NCBI GenBank assembly: GCA_025617745.1
Contig: CM046861.1
Span: 14,686,283-14,750,282, forward strand
Length of the DNA: 64,000 nucleotides
Reading direction: 5' to 3'
DNA from: Heliocidaris erythrogramma
Lineage: Eukaryota > Echinodermata > Echinoidea > Camarodonta > Echinometridae
Translations under genes and position numbers: made by a program
In this document: piece after piece, positions 39,478 through 51,258 of the stretch
Layout of the letters: every line of letters begins with the position of its first letter
Position numbering within the stretch: the stretch's first letter is position 1
The notes under the pieces: model-generated
What the model was told of the DNA's origin: nothing
The model's input: only the letters and a program-made list of their open reading frames with translations
Databases searched by the model: none

Positions 39478-41325
39478 TCAGTGGAATATGTAAAGTCTGT
39501 CAGGAGTACAGAAAGCGATCTCTCCTGACCAGAACTCCTGAAGACAGTACCAGTGTCTCTCAGGTTTCTCTATCTTGTGATCAGTGATGAGACTCTTGAT
39601 ATGCTTCAGCTCGGTGGTGTACTCGTCGATACTGACTAATCCTTCCTCGTGCTTGACACAGGCGATCAAGATTTTATTATCTTGGGTAACAGTAGCGTAT
39701 AGGTGATTACCGATCGGGTTCTTTAATTTGTATTTTACCCCACCATGATCATCGACAACACATACAGAATCATAGCTAGATTTTGTAATCAATAGTGTTT
39801 GATTGAGACTCACAATTTGCAAGGGTTCGTATCCATTACATGGTATCTCCAAGATCGCCTTCCCACCTGCTGATGAGAATACCTGAATCCTCTGAGCTTT
39901 TCTGTAGCTGACATAGATCTGATCATCACTGTCTAGAGTGATGTAACCGAACCCGCCTTCATCGTGACTCAAAGTCACAAAACTTACATCCACCTTCTTG
40001 TACTCTGTTGTGTAGAGTGTGACATTGTTACTCTTATCAAGTACAACATACTGACCATTGGAGAGGAACCCTACTCCACGGATATTAACATGCTTCAGCA
40101 CTGTCTGCCGCAGCTGACCATCAGCAGAGAAGATCTCGATTCCTCCATCCTTGCATGAGTTGCATCCTACTGCCATCCTACCATCTGGTGTAGAGACAAT
40201 GGCATTCATGCAATCCTTAACAGGCAACGCGATATCCTTTCCCACTGAATTCACGACCTTGCCAAGGCCTAGTTCATTGTGTCCCACGTTTCTCTCAAAA
40301 GTGATATATTTTCCTTTCTTGCTTGATTGTCTGGGCTGTTTGTAATCAGGATCCTCTTGCCGCAAAGCCTCTTGTAATTCTTGACATAGCGTGTCGTGCG
40401 CAGTCAGAGCGTCCATCTCTACTGGTATCTTTGTCCCATTGGTCACCATGTCGGTTATGGTGGACGTGTGAGCGATCTGCTTCTGAGCCGATTTCTTCAT
40501 TTCGTCCAGTTCTTTCTCTACTCCTTCGGTCTTACACTTCACTTCACCAATGAGAAGTTCTCTTTTCTCTGCCAACTGCCGGATTAATTCTTCATAGGCT
40601 TTGTTGATATCATCTACACACTGCTTCTTCGCATTGCTCACGAGACCTTTTTGTTCATCGATGAAATCAATGTATTTTTTAAAGCAAGAGTTTTTCTTGT
40701 CCGCCTTGGATTTTATGTCCTCTACACTTTTCAAATGATTGCTTTCATAAACCGATGCGTCTATGACACGATGTCCTTCATGGGCATGCTCCATGACACT
40801 ACACCTGAAGCAGGCGAATCTCCTGCAGTCACAACAGAAGCACTCTTCGACCTCCTTCGGGTGTTTCCTGCATTTACGGTATCTTCGTATGGAAACCTTT
40901 CCTGCTGTGATCTCACTCATGGCTAAGACCACATGGTCGTTGAAGTCTTCCCACTTGGAGTGTGTGGTATGGCAGGCAATGCAGAGATACCTGCCACAGT
41001 CTTGACAGTAGACTACCGCTTTTTGTTTCTCCTCAGATTTACAATGGGTGCAAACTTGATATAATTGCTTTTCTACATCATCAATGAGAGACTTTAAAGC
41101 TAGATTTGTCTGTAATTTGCTTACATCTTGGTTGGGTACCTGGGTTTCAGCTCTGCAAACTGGACATATAAGCTTCTGGTCGTTACCATGGCATTCCAGG
41201 AGGTTGTCTAGACAGGCCTTGCAATAGGTGTGAGAGCAAGAGAGGATCTTCGGATCGCTGAAGATATTTAGACACACGGGACACTCAAGGCTTTGAACAC
41301 TGACTTGCTTGAATTCACCAGCCAT
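39478..41325 (-). CDS. TRIM-family protein copy 1 (RING, B-boxes, coiled coil, propeller-like)
   Basis: Single coding exon, 615 residues, start ATG at 41325. A longer reading frame exists upstream, but MAGEFKQVSVQSLECPVC aligns with the starts of copies 2 and 3, and a splice acceptor lies between. RING C3HC4: C-x2-C (ECPVC), CSHTYCKAC, CPVC. First B-box QVCTHCKSE with CQDCGRYLCIAC; second B-box CRKHPKEVEECFCCDCRRFACFRC. A predicted coiled coil covers about residues 200-330. The C-terminal 240 residues form repeated strands with the motif 'DGRMAVG..GGIEIFSADGQL', consistent with a beta-propeller (NHL/WD-like). The family acts as cytosolic E3 ubiquitin ligases; the target here is unknown. All key zinc ligands are present. 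Confidence 0.9.
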   Translation of the reverse strand: MAGEFKQVSVQSLECPVCLNIFSDPKILSCSHTYCKACLDNLLECHGNDQKLICPVCRAETQVPNQDVSKLQTNLALKSLIDDVEKQLYQVCTHCKSEEKQKAVVYCQDCGRYLCIACHTTHSKWEDFNDHVVLAMSEITAGKVSIRRYRKCRKHPKEVEECFCCDCRRFACFRCSVMEHAHEGHRVIDASVYESNHLKSVEDIKSKADKKNSCFKKYIDFIDEQKGLVSNAKKQCVDDINKAYEELIRQLAEKRELLIGEVKCKTEGVEKELDEMKKSAQKQIAHTSTITDMVTNGTKIPVEMDALTAHDTLCQELQEALRQEDPDYKQPRQSSKKGKYITFERNVGHNELGLGKVVNSVGKDIALPVKDCMNAIVSTPDGRMAVGCNSCKDGGIEIFSADGQLRQTVLKHVNIRGVGFLSNGQYVVLDKSNNVTLYTTEYKKVDVSFVTLSHDEGGFGYITLDSDDQIYVSYRKAQRIQVFSSAGGKAILEIPCNGYEPLQIVSLNQTLLITKSSYDSVCVVDDHGGVKYKLKNPIGNHLYATVTQDNKILIACVKHEEGLVSIDEYTTELKHIKSLITDHKIEKPERHWYCLQEFWSGEIAFCTPDRLYIFH

Positions 41326-41335
41326 GATTACGATT
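41326..41335 (-). promoter_or_regulatory. Splice acceptor and 5'UTR stub of TRIM copy 1
   Basis: Minus-strand TTTTGTATTTCTGTAG precedes AATCGTAATC and the ATG. The same layout (pyrimidine tract, AG, ten bases, ATG) is found at copies 2 and 3, so the coding exon is preceded by an intron. Confidence 0.7.
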
Positions 41336-41979
41336 CTACAGAAATACAAAATGTATAAAAATAGTAACAAAGAGGTGTTTTTCTTTCATCTGATCGAATT
41401 TAAAAACAATTATAAGTCTGCTCTTCACTAACGCCTTTCCAGTTGGTATTTCTTTTAATCTACATAGTAATAAATAAATTTCAGTTAAGAAAATGAAATA
41501 AATATCTTGAACTAGTGCAATTGTATTTCTTTTCACTTACAATCCCATACTTAAAGGGGAATTAACGTCAAAATATAAATGTGCTCATATTCAAAGATGT
41601 AATCTATTCCTTCTTCTTACCCTACGTAGTTTTGCATTAAAATATACGAGATGGGTATAAATCAGGATTTTCTCAGCATGATTTATCGTCTGCTAGCGAT
41701 ACCAGGGGGCTGCCACTTTCTTGATGTGTACATAAAGATATTTTTAATCCAAATGCAAAATTGTCTTTCTTCCTGATACAAAATTCCATCTAAGATTTTA
41801 AATATTTAACAGATATATACATATATTCTAAAAGCGAAAATGTGTTTTATATTTCTTTGAAAATTACGATTTGACTAAATATCAATCTATTTTCTTGATA
41901 CTATGACGTACGTGACGGAGCAAATTAATTTTCCTTTAATTTTTGTCTCTTTCCCGCTGTCTCCCTTATACATTTTGCC

Positions 41980-42023
<44 letters not shown>

Positions 42024-42340
42024 TCTACCCTCTTTGTTTTGACTCGGACTCCATTATAAAATGATTTTAACATAATATTTCTGTCTGTGATAGGTTATTA
42101 GTTTGTCTTTTAATGTTGCGGCATTATAAAGCATACTGCATGATTGTAAAATAGTTTGTTATTATTCAATTTGATTGTAAAATTAATAATTCTATATTTT
42201 AACCTTAGTTATTGTTAATTTATTGTTATAGACCGATCAATGTAAACTCAAAATCAAACAAAGAAGAGGCTCTCCGTGTTTGAAGCAGATGAAGTATCAT
42301 AAGCAATTAAATACCTTTAGAAAAAAATATAAACACAAGG

Positions 42341-42553
42341 GCTGTCAACTTTCCCGCATTTGGCGGGAGTCTCACGCCACCACGCTCATTTCTTTTTGTT
42401 TTCATTGTTTGTTTTTTGCTTAACAGAGAATTTTCGAGTAAAAAGAAAACGCTGACGACCTTCTGTTTTTGTTGTTGTTGTTGTTGCTTGTAAGAGAATT
42501 TCAGCGAAAAAAAGAATTTCCCTCCAAGCAGTTCCCCAAAATTGACAGCCCTG
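42341..42553. mobile_element. Small element with AGGGCTGTCAACT ends
   Basis: Left end AGGGCTGTCAACTTTCCCGC; right end CAAAATTGACAGCCCT. The left end is also present at about 92-125 (CAGGGCTGTCAACTCTCCCGC), so this is a dispersed family. Confidence 0.55.
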
Positions 42554-43195
42554 TAAACACTTGCAAACATGTACTTCCAAAATCTATTGAGGCGGTCGTA
42601 GATTTTTCTGTTTGAAGAGCATTCTAGTTTGCTTGCTTGCAGATGATTTTCTGCATTTATTTCATAATCAATGTAAACAACAGTTGCTTTCAAACGTAAC
42701 ATATAATGGATGAGGCGATAAACTTACATAGAAATAATTGAGTGTTACATCATGCATGCAAACCATCTTTCAGTGATAATATTATATACAGGTACCAATA
42801 ATACAGTGAGTATGGATATAATTCTATATAAAAACATTTGATGATGTAGGTACAATTATTTACAAAATGCAGAGGGCAAAACTATCATACGCAAATGCTT
42901 AAGACGATAGCAGCCCGGAATTGCATGCGTATAGATGAGGATTCAGGAAATATATATAGAAATAATTTGCCATATTGTAAATTCAAGAAAATTGCATACA
43001 TTGAGATTCACTTATAACTCGCCATATTGTAATTTTAAGGGAATTGCATATATCTGTACCGTGAGTGCGCAGGTGCAAAGTGCATATAGTTGGGGATTAT
43101 GGTTTTGCAGATAATGTAATTGTATGGAGGGAAATTGAGTTTGGTTTAAGGATAACAAGGGATACAGGACAATCAGGGGTCGATATTCAAAGTAA

Positions 43196-44385
43196 TCATT
43201 CATGGTTGTAATTTAGCAGCAGATGTTTCTTCATTAGAGCTTTAAAAGAAAAATGAGAAGAGGCAGTTTTTATATTTTCAGGTAGTGAGTTCCATATATC
43301 AGGACCATTGTGTCTAATAGTTTTTTGCGCTATGAATAGTCTGGGATTGTTCAAGTGAATATCAGAAGAATGACGTGTTGGATAGGAATGAATGCTGGAG
43401 TTTTGAGTAAAAGCATTTTGAAGAGTACTAGGTAGAAACTGTTTCGAGAATTTAAACATAAAAATAGCTGTTTGGAATACATGAATGTCATTTATTTTAA
43501 GTGTTTTGAGTTTATAAAATAACGGATCTGTGTTTGCTAAATAGTGCGAAGACGTACAAATGCGCAGAGCTTTTTTCTGGAGTAAAAGTAATGAATTGAT
43601 TCTTGTTTTGTAGAAATTTCCCCATGCCAGGTTACAGTAAGATAAATACGGATAAACTAGCGCATTATACAATATAAATAAGGATTTTTTAGGTAAACTG
43701 TCTTTTAGTTTGTTTAATATACCTACTCCTCTTGACATGTTAGATGATATATTATCAATGTGATTTTTCCACGTTAAATTGGAATCTATTAACACCCCCA
43801 AGAACTTTGTTGAATCTTTACTGGTAAAGGTTACATCGTCAATAATTATATCGTCGTGGAAAAAAAATTGCTGAACTCGCAGTCTTAAAGTGTATGAAGT
43901 TAGTTTTGTTTATATTTAACGAAAGTTTATTGCATTAAAACCAATGGGATATATTGATTAATTGTGTATTAATTGTTTCAATTAGTTCATTTAAATCCTC
44001 ATGGGAATAGTGTCATCTGCAAATAATATATATGATAATGATGGCGCAGAATGAACAATGTCGTTAACATAAATTAGAAAGAGGAGTGGACCCAAAATAG
44101 ATCCTTGGGGAACGCCACATTTTATAGTGGATGTTTGTGATCTACTATTATTATATTGAACAAATTGGGATCTATTGGAAATGTAACTTTTAAACCAAGA
44201 TAGGGTATTTCCCCTTATTCCATAATGCCTAAGCTTTTGTATTAGAATTGAATGATCAATGGTATCGAATGCTTTCGAAAGGTCCATAAAAATTGGAATT
44301 GTGTGCTCCTTTGTAGAGAGAGATTTAGTAATTTTATCAATTAATTCAAGGATTGCATAGTCAGTTGAAAGGTTCTTTCCCGAGG
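43196..44385 (-). pseudogene. 5'-truncated non-LTR retrotransposon reverse transcriptase remnant
   Basis: Two reading frames on the minus strand. The first (about 44385-43991) starts inside the RT domain and carries LSKAFDTIDHSIL, PQGSILGPLLFLIYVND and the catalytic FADDT. The second (43801-43196) begins GVLIDSNLTWKNHI and ends with a GPDIWNSLPENIK motif typical of the C-terminus of CR1/L2/Rex-like elements. The roughly 190 bases between are recognisable (DLNELIETINTQLINISHWF) but frameshifted and contain a stop. The N-terminal half, endonuclease and 5'UTR are missing, the usual outcome of incomplete reverse transcription. It is not functional. Confidence 0.85.
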
Positions 44386-44765
44386 CGGCGTGCGTTGTTG
44401 ACTTCGGACTTACAGTTTTCTCTGTGTTCGTTGTTACCGGGCGATTTCGGGTTTGTCTCGTATAATGCCGAATCTCACGTAGTAAGAAGAAAGTCAGTAG
44501 TTTACTTGTTTGAACCCTCCAGGTAGATCAAGCCACAATATTTCCCGCTGAAGACTTATCGGTCCATGTGTGTGAAATATAAGTGCGAGTATGCTGCACT
44601 AGTAGTGGTGGCGGGAAATGGTTCCAGCCCGGAGAGCTGTCAAATAACACGTCTTTACTCCACGGCGTCCATGTGCATATTGTAGTATTATATGAAGCCC
44701 TATACCTCACGTGTAGGCCTATGCATTTATATAACTGATGTGTAATTCACAATATAACAACTTAC

Positions 44766-44950
44766 CGAAATCAAGACATCTTTTCATGACATACGAAAAA
44801 TCAAGGTAGTTTAATATGATCACAAGCTTTCCAACATTATTAATGTTACATTTTTAATCCCGGATTCACGATCAAAGTACACATATCGTCTGGTTTCGAA
44901 TGTTCCGGGTTTTTCAATCCATTTGTGCATAACTTGACGAACTGATATTA
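44766..44950 (-). promoter_or_regulatory. Presumed first exon/promoter segment of TRIM copy 1
   Basis: Minus strand: sequence ending ...GATGTCTTGATTTCG followed by GTAAGTTG. It is diverged but alignable with the segments at 50682-50900, 51259-51490 and 58416-58660. Common words are a donor GTAAGTTGT, a GAT(G)TTT/GTCTT stretch just before it, and 'TGATCGTGAA/TGATCGTGAATCCGG' further upstream. The transcription start is not determined. Confidence 0.45.
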
Positions 44951-45601
44951 CCTCCCAATCATCTTATGTTAACTTAGACTTATTCAAACTATTGTAGTCT
45001 TTAAAAAGAAATCAAACAAATCATTGTAAGAATAATAATATACACAACAAAATGGAGTAAAGGAGTCAAACTAACCATATGACAATGTAAACAAAAGCAT
45101 TAAAAAAATGTCACTCCAGCACATTGGAACTGACATAGAATTATAATAACTCACCTATTGCTTATTCACTGCATATTAACCTCATGTATGTATCATATTA
45201 TATCAGTAAACAGGTTAATCTTTGCCTTTTCAACTGTAATATATATAGCACCGGTTATACTAGATAATATAAACATGTATGTCTTTAGTTTGTCAATCTG
45301 TTTTTAGAAACTGGGAATTCCCACCAACCTTTGACACAGACAAGCAAAATGAGATTTTAATCGACCTGAAATTTATCGCGCAGTATAAAGACTAGGGGGT
45401 CGGCGTTCATGACGAAATGATGAGATCGCAAATGAATTATGACTTTTAACCACCATCTGAAGTTTCATTTAAGATTTTTTTCTCATTTTCAAGAAAAAGG
45501 CTAATAATGAAAATGTTGTTATATCAATTATTCATTGTTTATCAATCTCTCAAGGGTTATATTTTATCAAATCTCTTCTTGACCCTCTCCCACTTCTCAT
45601 T

Positions 45602-45790
45602 CCCCCCCCCCCCCCCTCTCTCTCTTACTCACTTATCTCTCTCTCTCTCATTTCTCTCTCTCTCTCTCTCTCTCCCCTTATCTCTCTTTCTGTCTCCTTA
45701 TGTTTCTCCCTTTCTCTCTCTATTTATCTATCCCTCTCCCTCTTGTGTGTCTCTCTCTCCCTCTCTCCCTCCATCTCTCTCTCTCCGGAA
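45602..45790. repeat. (CT)n-rich tract
   Basis: C-run followed by CTCTCT/CCCTCT words on the plus strand. Ser/Leu-rich open frames here are artefacts. Confidence 0.95.
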
Positions 45791-48325
45791 CACACCCATA
45801 TACACATACACATCCTCCCTTGTCCCGTGTAAAAAGTATATACAAATCAGCTTCCTGTAAGGCAGTCACTACAAAAAATCAGCTCAAACTTGCCTAGAAT
45901 ACCTTGTTTGATCAAGATTTAATCAAAATGTATATGTTTGTAGACATAGTCATTAGAAAACAATATAAATAATGAATAAGTACAACACTATCTGGAAATA
46001 GAGAAATGATATACCTACGGGTACAATTCTTTCAGCAAAACGTCATGTTTAGGTACAGGCAGACACAATTGGGAAGTAATGATTTAATTTCAATTAATAA
46101 CAAAAATGTGAACATAATGTGCGGACCTGAAACAAATCGGCAGAGTTATTCACAAATGAAGCTTATGAATAATGGAGTCAGAATTATCAAGCATTACATT
46201 ATGATTATCATATTACTAGTAGTCTGAATTCATAAGTCAATACTGCATCCATTCAATCACATATTCAACAATATATGGGATGGGGTTCATTTACTACAGC
46301 TGATTGACAATCATATTCCGTAAATTATGTCAAGTATAAATACTACTCTGGTAACATTTGTCACGAAATTATTATTAGTTTCTAATACAATAATAGAATA
46401 GTAACTGTAACAAAGGCAGTGTAGCCTATAGGCCCATTTAGAGAGAAAAAAAAATGAAGATCAGTCTGCAAATAATATGAATGATCAATGCATTTTACAT
46501 CAAAAATTATATAAGAAGGTTATGTAGAAATTATCTGTCAAACATTTCAGGAACCACAAGATAAGAATGTTGTTGAATATTCATATTTGTTGTTAAACAA
46601 CGTATACATTATATCACAAAATATGGGTAAAATCTTAAACTGTGTAGCATTATAATTCCTCAATACAACCTGGCGTAATTACGAGGCAGTAAATTACAAA
46701 TATTTTTTTTTAACTCATTCACAAAAAAACCGGAATGATAGGTCCAAGATTTATGTATTACTTACCGATGAAGTCTATCTGGCAGTATGAAGAATAATTT
46801 AAATAATTTAAGTAATTATAAAGAATCAACCATACGCCACATTGTTACACGTAATCAAAATTGTACTTCGTAAACTGTGGAAATTATAGGAACAAAAATG
46901 AAATGTTACTTTGAATGAATCAGTATTAATACCAGTGTACAGATGTAACATAATTACATAAAACTATTTACATGTTGAAGTTTGGTTTGGAAAGATGTCT
47001 GCACTTCATCTCAACAGGAAAACCCACGGTTAATTCATTGACTATCAAGGATACTGATATGAATTGAAATATATAATGTATACATATATAATGTGATGTA
47101 AATAAATTTGACATGACAAAAGGCAAGACAAAACCAACAGAGCACTAATTTTTACAATAAGAAGAAGTGTGAGAGAATTATTCACTATTAAATGTACAAA
47201 GAGAGGACATAATTATTCAAAACGGCATGAGAGTAATTGATGGAGTAATAAATGATACACTCAATTGGGTGTACAACTGTTTCAGATTAAATTTCCTGAC
47301 GAAACCTGACGAAGTCCTTTGGACGAAAGCATAATAACTAGTGATCCTGTGTCATCCTTGATTTGCAATCACATCACAAATATATTCTTAATTAATATTT
47401 GAATCTATATTTTTACTTATGCAAATGTATACGGAAGTAACTACTTTGACAAAAGGTAATTCATTTAATTTGATTAAATACGTTTCTGCTAACTGCAACA
47501 GTTACAGAGATTATTTGAGTTAACTTTTGTGATATCGATATATTCCAAATTACATTTCAGTTGATTTTGTTTAATGTTATGTTCTTATGTGATATTGAAA
47601 AAGAATGCGTATCATTTTATGGCCAATAAAATCGTTCAATACAAAAAATATGAATTGCAAATAATTATTTTTGATGAAAGGGGTTCACATTATAAAGTCA
47701 ATGAATATAGAACATGAGGAATATATGTGTTATATCGGACAGAAATCCTCCAGACTTTTCCCCACTTCAAAATTACAGTTAGAAGCTCGAAACTTAATAC
47801 TTCATATTCTTGGTCCTTACAAGGCAAATGACTTTCTTGAGTTGAGAATTCTTCATGTCACTGATTATTCACAAGGCAGCTTAATAAAATTTACATTCAG
47901 GAATTTAAGATATTAAATGAGAAGTAATAAGACTGTTTGACAGAATATTGTGCTTGATTTTACAAAGTAAAATAATTATTATTTGTCATTATGTTTGAAC
48001 TTGAAGCTTTATATTCCTGTAATTGTTAATTTTTAATTGTCTAAAGGCTTGACAATAATATTTTTAATGGTATCTAATGTTTATATTCATGTATAAACTT
48101 CATCTAGATGAATTTCTCTTAAAGGTGGTTCAATTCTTGAAATATCATCGATATAAGACTTACATTCGTTTACAAAATGTTGCCGAGAACTTTATACACG
48201 ATAAGTTTAATTAGTTTCCGTTATGTTATTATTATATAACGGTCATTATTTTCTGGATCAAATCAATTATCAGATGGAATATATGAACTAATGCAAAGAG
48301 ATATCGTGTCAGGCAACTGTATTTC
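45791..48325. other. Intergenic flank between TRIM copies 1 and 2
   Basis: Non-coding and AT-rich. About 46.2-47.1 kb is a diverged version of the blocks at 53.2-54.5 and 60.4-61.9 kb (for example the GTTGAAGTTTGG...CATCTCAACAGGAAAA stretch). This shows that the tandem unit includes this flank. Confidence 0.6.
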
Positions 48326-50152
48326 TTAGTGGAATATGTAGAGCCTGTCAGGAGTGCAGAATGCCAGCTCTCCTGATCGGAACTCTTGAAGGTAGTACCA
48401 GTTGATCTCAGGCTTCTCTATCTTGTAATCAGTGACTACATTCCTGACATGCTCTAGCTCGTCGGTGTACTCATCGATACTGACCAATCCCTCATCATAC
48501 TTCACCCAAGCGATCATAATTGAATTCCCTTGAGACACAGTAGCATGTAGAAGGCCACTCGATTTCGTTAATTGATATTTCACATTCCCTTCTTGATCAA
48601 TGATTCGTAATGTATTACTATATCGAATGATCAAGAAATCATTATAACTTGTGATTTGCACAGGTTCATATGCATCACATTGTATTTCTCTGATCGCCTT
48701 CCCACCTGCTGGTGAGAATACTTGGATCTTTTTGGCTTTCCTAAAGCTGATATAAATCTGATCATGGCTGTCTACTGTAAGATCACCATATCCACCTTCA
48801 GCGCGGCTTAGAGTCTCAAACCCAACATCCAGCTTTTCACACTCCGTTGTGTATAACGTTATGGCATTACTAGTATCACGTACAACATACCGACCATCTG
48901 ATAGGAAACTTAATTCACAGATCTTGACATTCTTGAGCACTGTTTGCTGTAGCTGACCATCAGCAGAGAAGATTTCCACACCTCCTTTACAGCATCCCAC
49001 TGCCATCCTACCATCGATTGTAGGAACCATGGCATTCATACTATTCTTAGTCGGCAAAGCGATTTCCGTTCCCACTGAATTCACGATCTTACCAAGACCC
49101 AGCTCGTTCATTCCCACGTTTCTCTCAAAGACAATACATTTTCCTTTCTTGCTCGAGTGCCTCGGTTGCTTGCAGTCAGGATCTTCTTGCCTCAAAGCTT
49201 CTTGTAATTCTTGATGTAGCGTGTCGTGTGCAGCCAAAGCATCCATCTCCAGTGGTATCTTTGTCCCATTGGTCACCAGGTCGGATATGGTGGTCACGTG
49301 AACTATCTGCTGTTGAGCCGATTTCTTCATTTCGTCCAGTTCTTTCTCTGCTCCTTCAGTCTTAGCGTTGACTTCACCAATGAGGCGCGCTTTCCTCTCT
49401 GTTAACTGTCGGACTGATTCTTCATATGCTTCGTTGATATCAGCGATGCATTGCTCCTTCGCATTGTTCACTCGATCTTTCTGTTCATCAATGAAGTCAA
49501 CGTATTTCTGAAAGCAGGAACGTTTCTTATCCGTCTTGGATTTGAGGTTCTCGACACTTTTCAAATAGTTACTTTCAAAAATTGATGCTTCGATGACCCG
49601 ATGTCCTTCATGGGCATGCTCAATGACACTACATCTGAAGCAAGCAAATCTCCTGCAGTCAGAACAGAAGCACTCCTCGTCTTCCTTCGGATGTTTCCTG
49701 CACTTTCGGTACCGTCGTATTGCTACCTTTCCCGATGCGATATCATATATGGCTGAGACCACATGGTCGCTGAAGCTTTCCCATTTGGAGTGCCTGGTTT
49801 GGCAAGTGACACAAAGATACCTGCCGCAGTCCTGACAGTAGAATACAGCTTTTGGGTTGTCCTCCGATTTACAATTAGTGCAAACCTGATATTGTTTTTC
49901 TACATCCTCTATGAGAGACTTTAAAACTAGATTTGCCTGTAATTTGCTTACATCCTGGTTTGGGGTATTGGTTTCAGCTCTGCAGACAGGACATCGCAGC
50001 GTTTGGCAGTTACCCTGGCATTCTAGGAGGTTGTCCAGACAGGCCTTGCAGTAGGTGTGAGAACAAGACAGGATCTTCGGATCTTTGAAGGTATTCAGAC
50101 AAACAGGGCACTCCAAGCTTTGATCAGTGACATTCTTTAAGTCATCAGCCAT
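48326..50152 (-). CDS. TRIM-family protein copy 2 (RING, B-boxes, coiled coil, propeller-like)
   Basis: Single coding exon, 608 residues, start MADDLKNVTDQSLECPVCLN, stop TAA at 48326-48328. RING ligands C15, C18, C30, H32, C35, C38, C54, C57 are all present. First B-box around residues 90-130 (CTNCKSE ... CQDCGRYLCVTC), second about 152-190 (CRKHPKEDEECFCSDCRRFACFRC...HAHEGH). Coiled coil about 195-330 with heptads rich in Lys/Glu. The C-terminal propeller-like region from about 370 has 'DGRMAVGCCKGGVEIFSADG', ending 'GELAFCTPDRLYIFH'. Closely related to copies 1, 3 and 4. Probable E3 ubiquitin ligase; target unknown. Confidence 0.92.
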   Translation of the reverse strand: MADDLKNVTDQSLECPVCLNTFKDPKILSCSHTYCKACLDNLLECQGNCQTLRCPVCRAETNTPNQDVSKLQANLVLKSLIEDVEKQYQVCTNCKSEDNPKAVFYCQDCGRYLCVTCQTRHSKWESFSDHVVSAIYDIASGKVAIRRYRKCRKHPKEDEECFCSDCRRFACFRCSVIEHAHEGHRVIEASIFESNYLKSVENLKSKTDKKRSCFQKYVDFIDEQKDRVNNAKEQCIADINEAYEESVRQLTERKARLIGEVNAKTEGAEKELDEMKKSAQQQIVHVTTISDLVTNGTKIPLEMDALAAHDTLHQELQEALRQEDPDCKQPRHSSKKGKCIVFERNVGMNELGLGKIVNSVGTEIALPTKNSMNAMVPTIDGRMAVGCCKGGVEIFSADGQLQQTVLKNVKICELSFLSDGRYVVRDTSNAITLYTTECEKLDVGFETLSRAEGGYGDLTVDSHDQIYISFRKAKKIQVFSPAGGKAIREIQCDAYEPVQITSYNDFLIIRYSNTLRIIDQEGNVKYQLTKSSGLLHATVSQGNSIMIAWVKYDEGLVSIDEYTDELEHVRNVVTDYKIEKPEINWYYLQEFRSGELAFCTPDRLYIFH

Positions 50153-50162
50153 GATGTGAATT
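50153..50162 (-). promoter_or_regulatory. Splice acceptor and 5'UTR stub of TRIM copy 2
   Basis: Minus strand TTTAATATTTCCTACTTCCATAG then AATTCACATC and the ATG. With the donor at 50681 (or 51258) this predicts a 5'UTR intron of about 0.5 kb (or 1.1 kb). Confidence 0.7.
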
Positions 50163-50681
50163 CTATGGAAGTAGGAAATATTAAAGGGGAAATGATGCTT
50201 ATTATTATGTTACTCCTGTGATCCGTTTATGAACGATTATTATTTTATCGGGGGGTTTCTGATGCCTTGCTCTGTAGAATGTAACGCACACAAAGTAAGT
50301 TATTCAACATTAGCTTGATATAGTTCATTCTGTAATTTAAATTTTCACATAAAGATCAATGTAAACCGAATGAATCCTTTGTCTCTCTTTTATTCATGTG
50401 ACCTAATAAGTAAACTTACGGAAAGATCCTGACGCAATACTTTTTCACAAAGGTAGGAGAGGCCTATGACTGTACATGTCAAACCATGGAAAACTAACCA
50501 AAATCTCTGTCAGGTTGTCAAACACCCCTAAAAGTGTGGTAATTTTTTTTCCATCAAAGCTCATGGACCAATTACTTTTTACATCACAAAAACACGCAAA
50601 AAATCATCAAAAATTAGAACATATTTCCACTGAGGAGAGGATTCATAATCATTTGATAATACTATAGCGAATACAACTTAC

Positions 50682-50900
50682 CAAAAGGTTAAACATCATT
50701 CTGCGAGAAAATCATTGAAAGGTAACATGATCTCGGTCTTTCCAAAACATGACAAACATGCCTTTTCCTGGTTCACGATCAAATATACTTAATACTAGCC
50801 TTGCTTCGATTCCAATTTGCTTTGTTGTCTTGTAACCCAAACTGATATCGTTTATCTAGTCCAAGTCTTTCTCTTTGTTATCTCTTTCAGTCCCTAACTC
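50682..50900 (-). promoter_or_regulatory. Presumed first exon/promoter of TRIM copy 2, inner duplicate
   Basis: Ends, on the minus strand, ...GATGTTTAACCTTTTG followed by donor GTAAGTTGT. The segment repeats almost exactly at 51259-51490 and again in unit C at 58416-58660. Conservation between units is higher than in surrounding DNA by eye, with shared words such as CTTGGACTAGATAAACGATA. Transcription start unknown. Confidence 0.5.
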
Positions 50901-51258
50901 TATCTCAACCAATACTTAATTTTCATAGTATAAGTTTTTAATAATTCAGGCAACAAAGTAGAGAAAACAAATCTTGTTCATAATCGCAATCTAAACCTTA
51001 TTTTCTAGATATAAATATGGTGGTAGTACAACCAATGACAGCTTCACAAACTCCTGGACCGATAGAAAACAAGAGTAATTCTAATGACATGTTTGCAAGT
51101 TTCACCTACAATATCTACTGAGGAAGATAATTATTACAATATTGTATCATTTTAATAATATTTGTCTTTTAACATCATGATGTCTTGTTATATCACGAGC
51201 ATTCATGTGTATTATAGTTAATAGATCATTTGACAATACTATAGTAAATACAACTTAC

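Larger units (their letters stand above)
41336..44765 (-). other. Predicted 5'UTR intron of TRIM copy 1
   Basis: From the donor GTAAGT at 44765-44760 to the acceptor just right of 41335, minus strand. Inside are a (CT)n tract (about 41984-42020), a small inverted-repeat element (42341-42553, AGGGCTGTCAACT versus TTGACAGCCCT) and the LINE remnant. The intron is several times longer than in units B and C, mostly because of these insertions. Confidence 0.5.

Noticed and set aside
41326-41370. Longer N-terminus (MLLFLYILYFCRIVI) for TRIM copy 1, looking like a signal anchor
   Set aside because: It lies upstream of a splice acceptor and is not shared by copies 2 and 3; the ATG at 41325 aligns with theirs.
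45507-45860. 117-residue Ser/Leu-rich open frame
   Set aside because: Artefact of a CT-rich tract; no start context or family.
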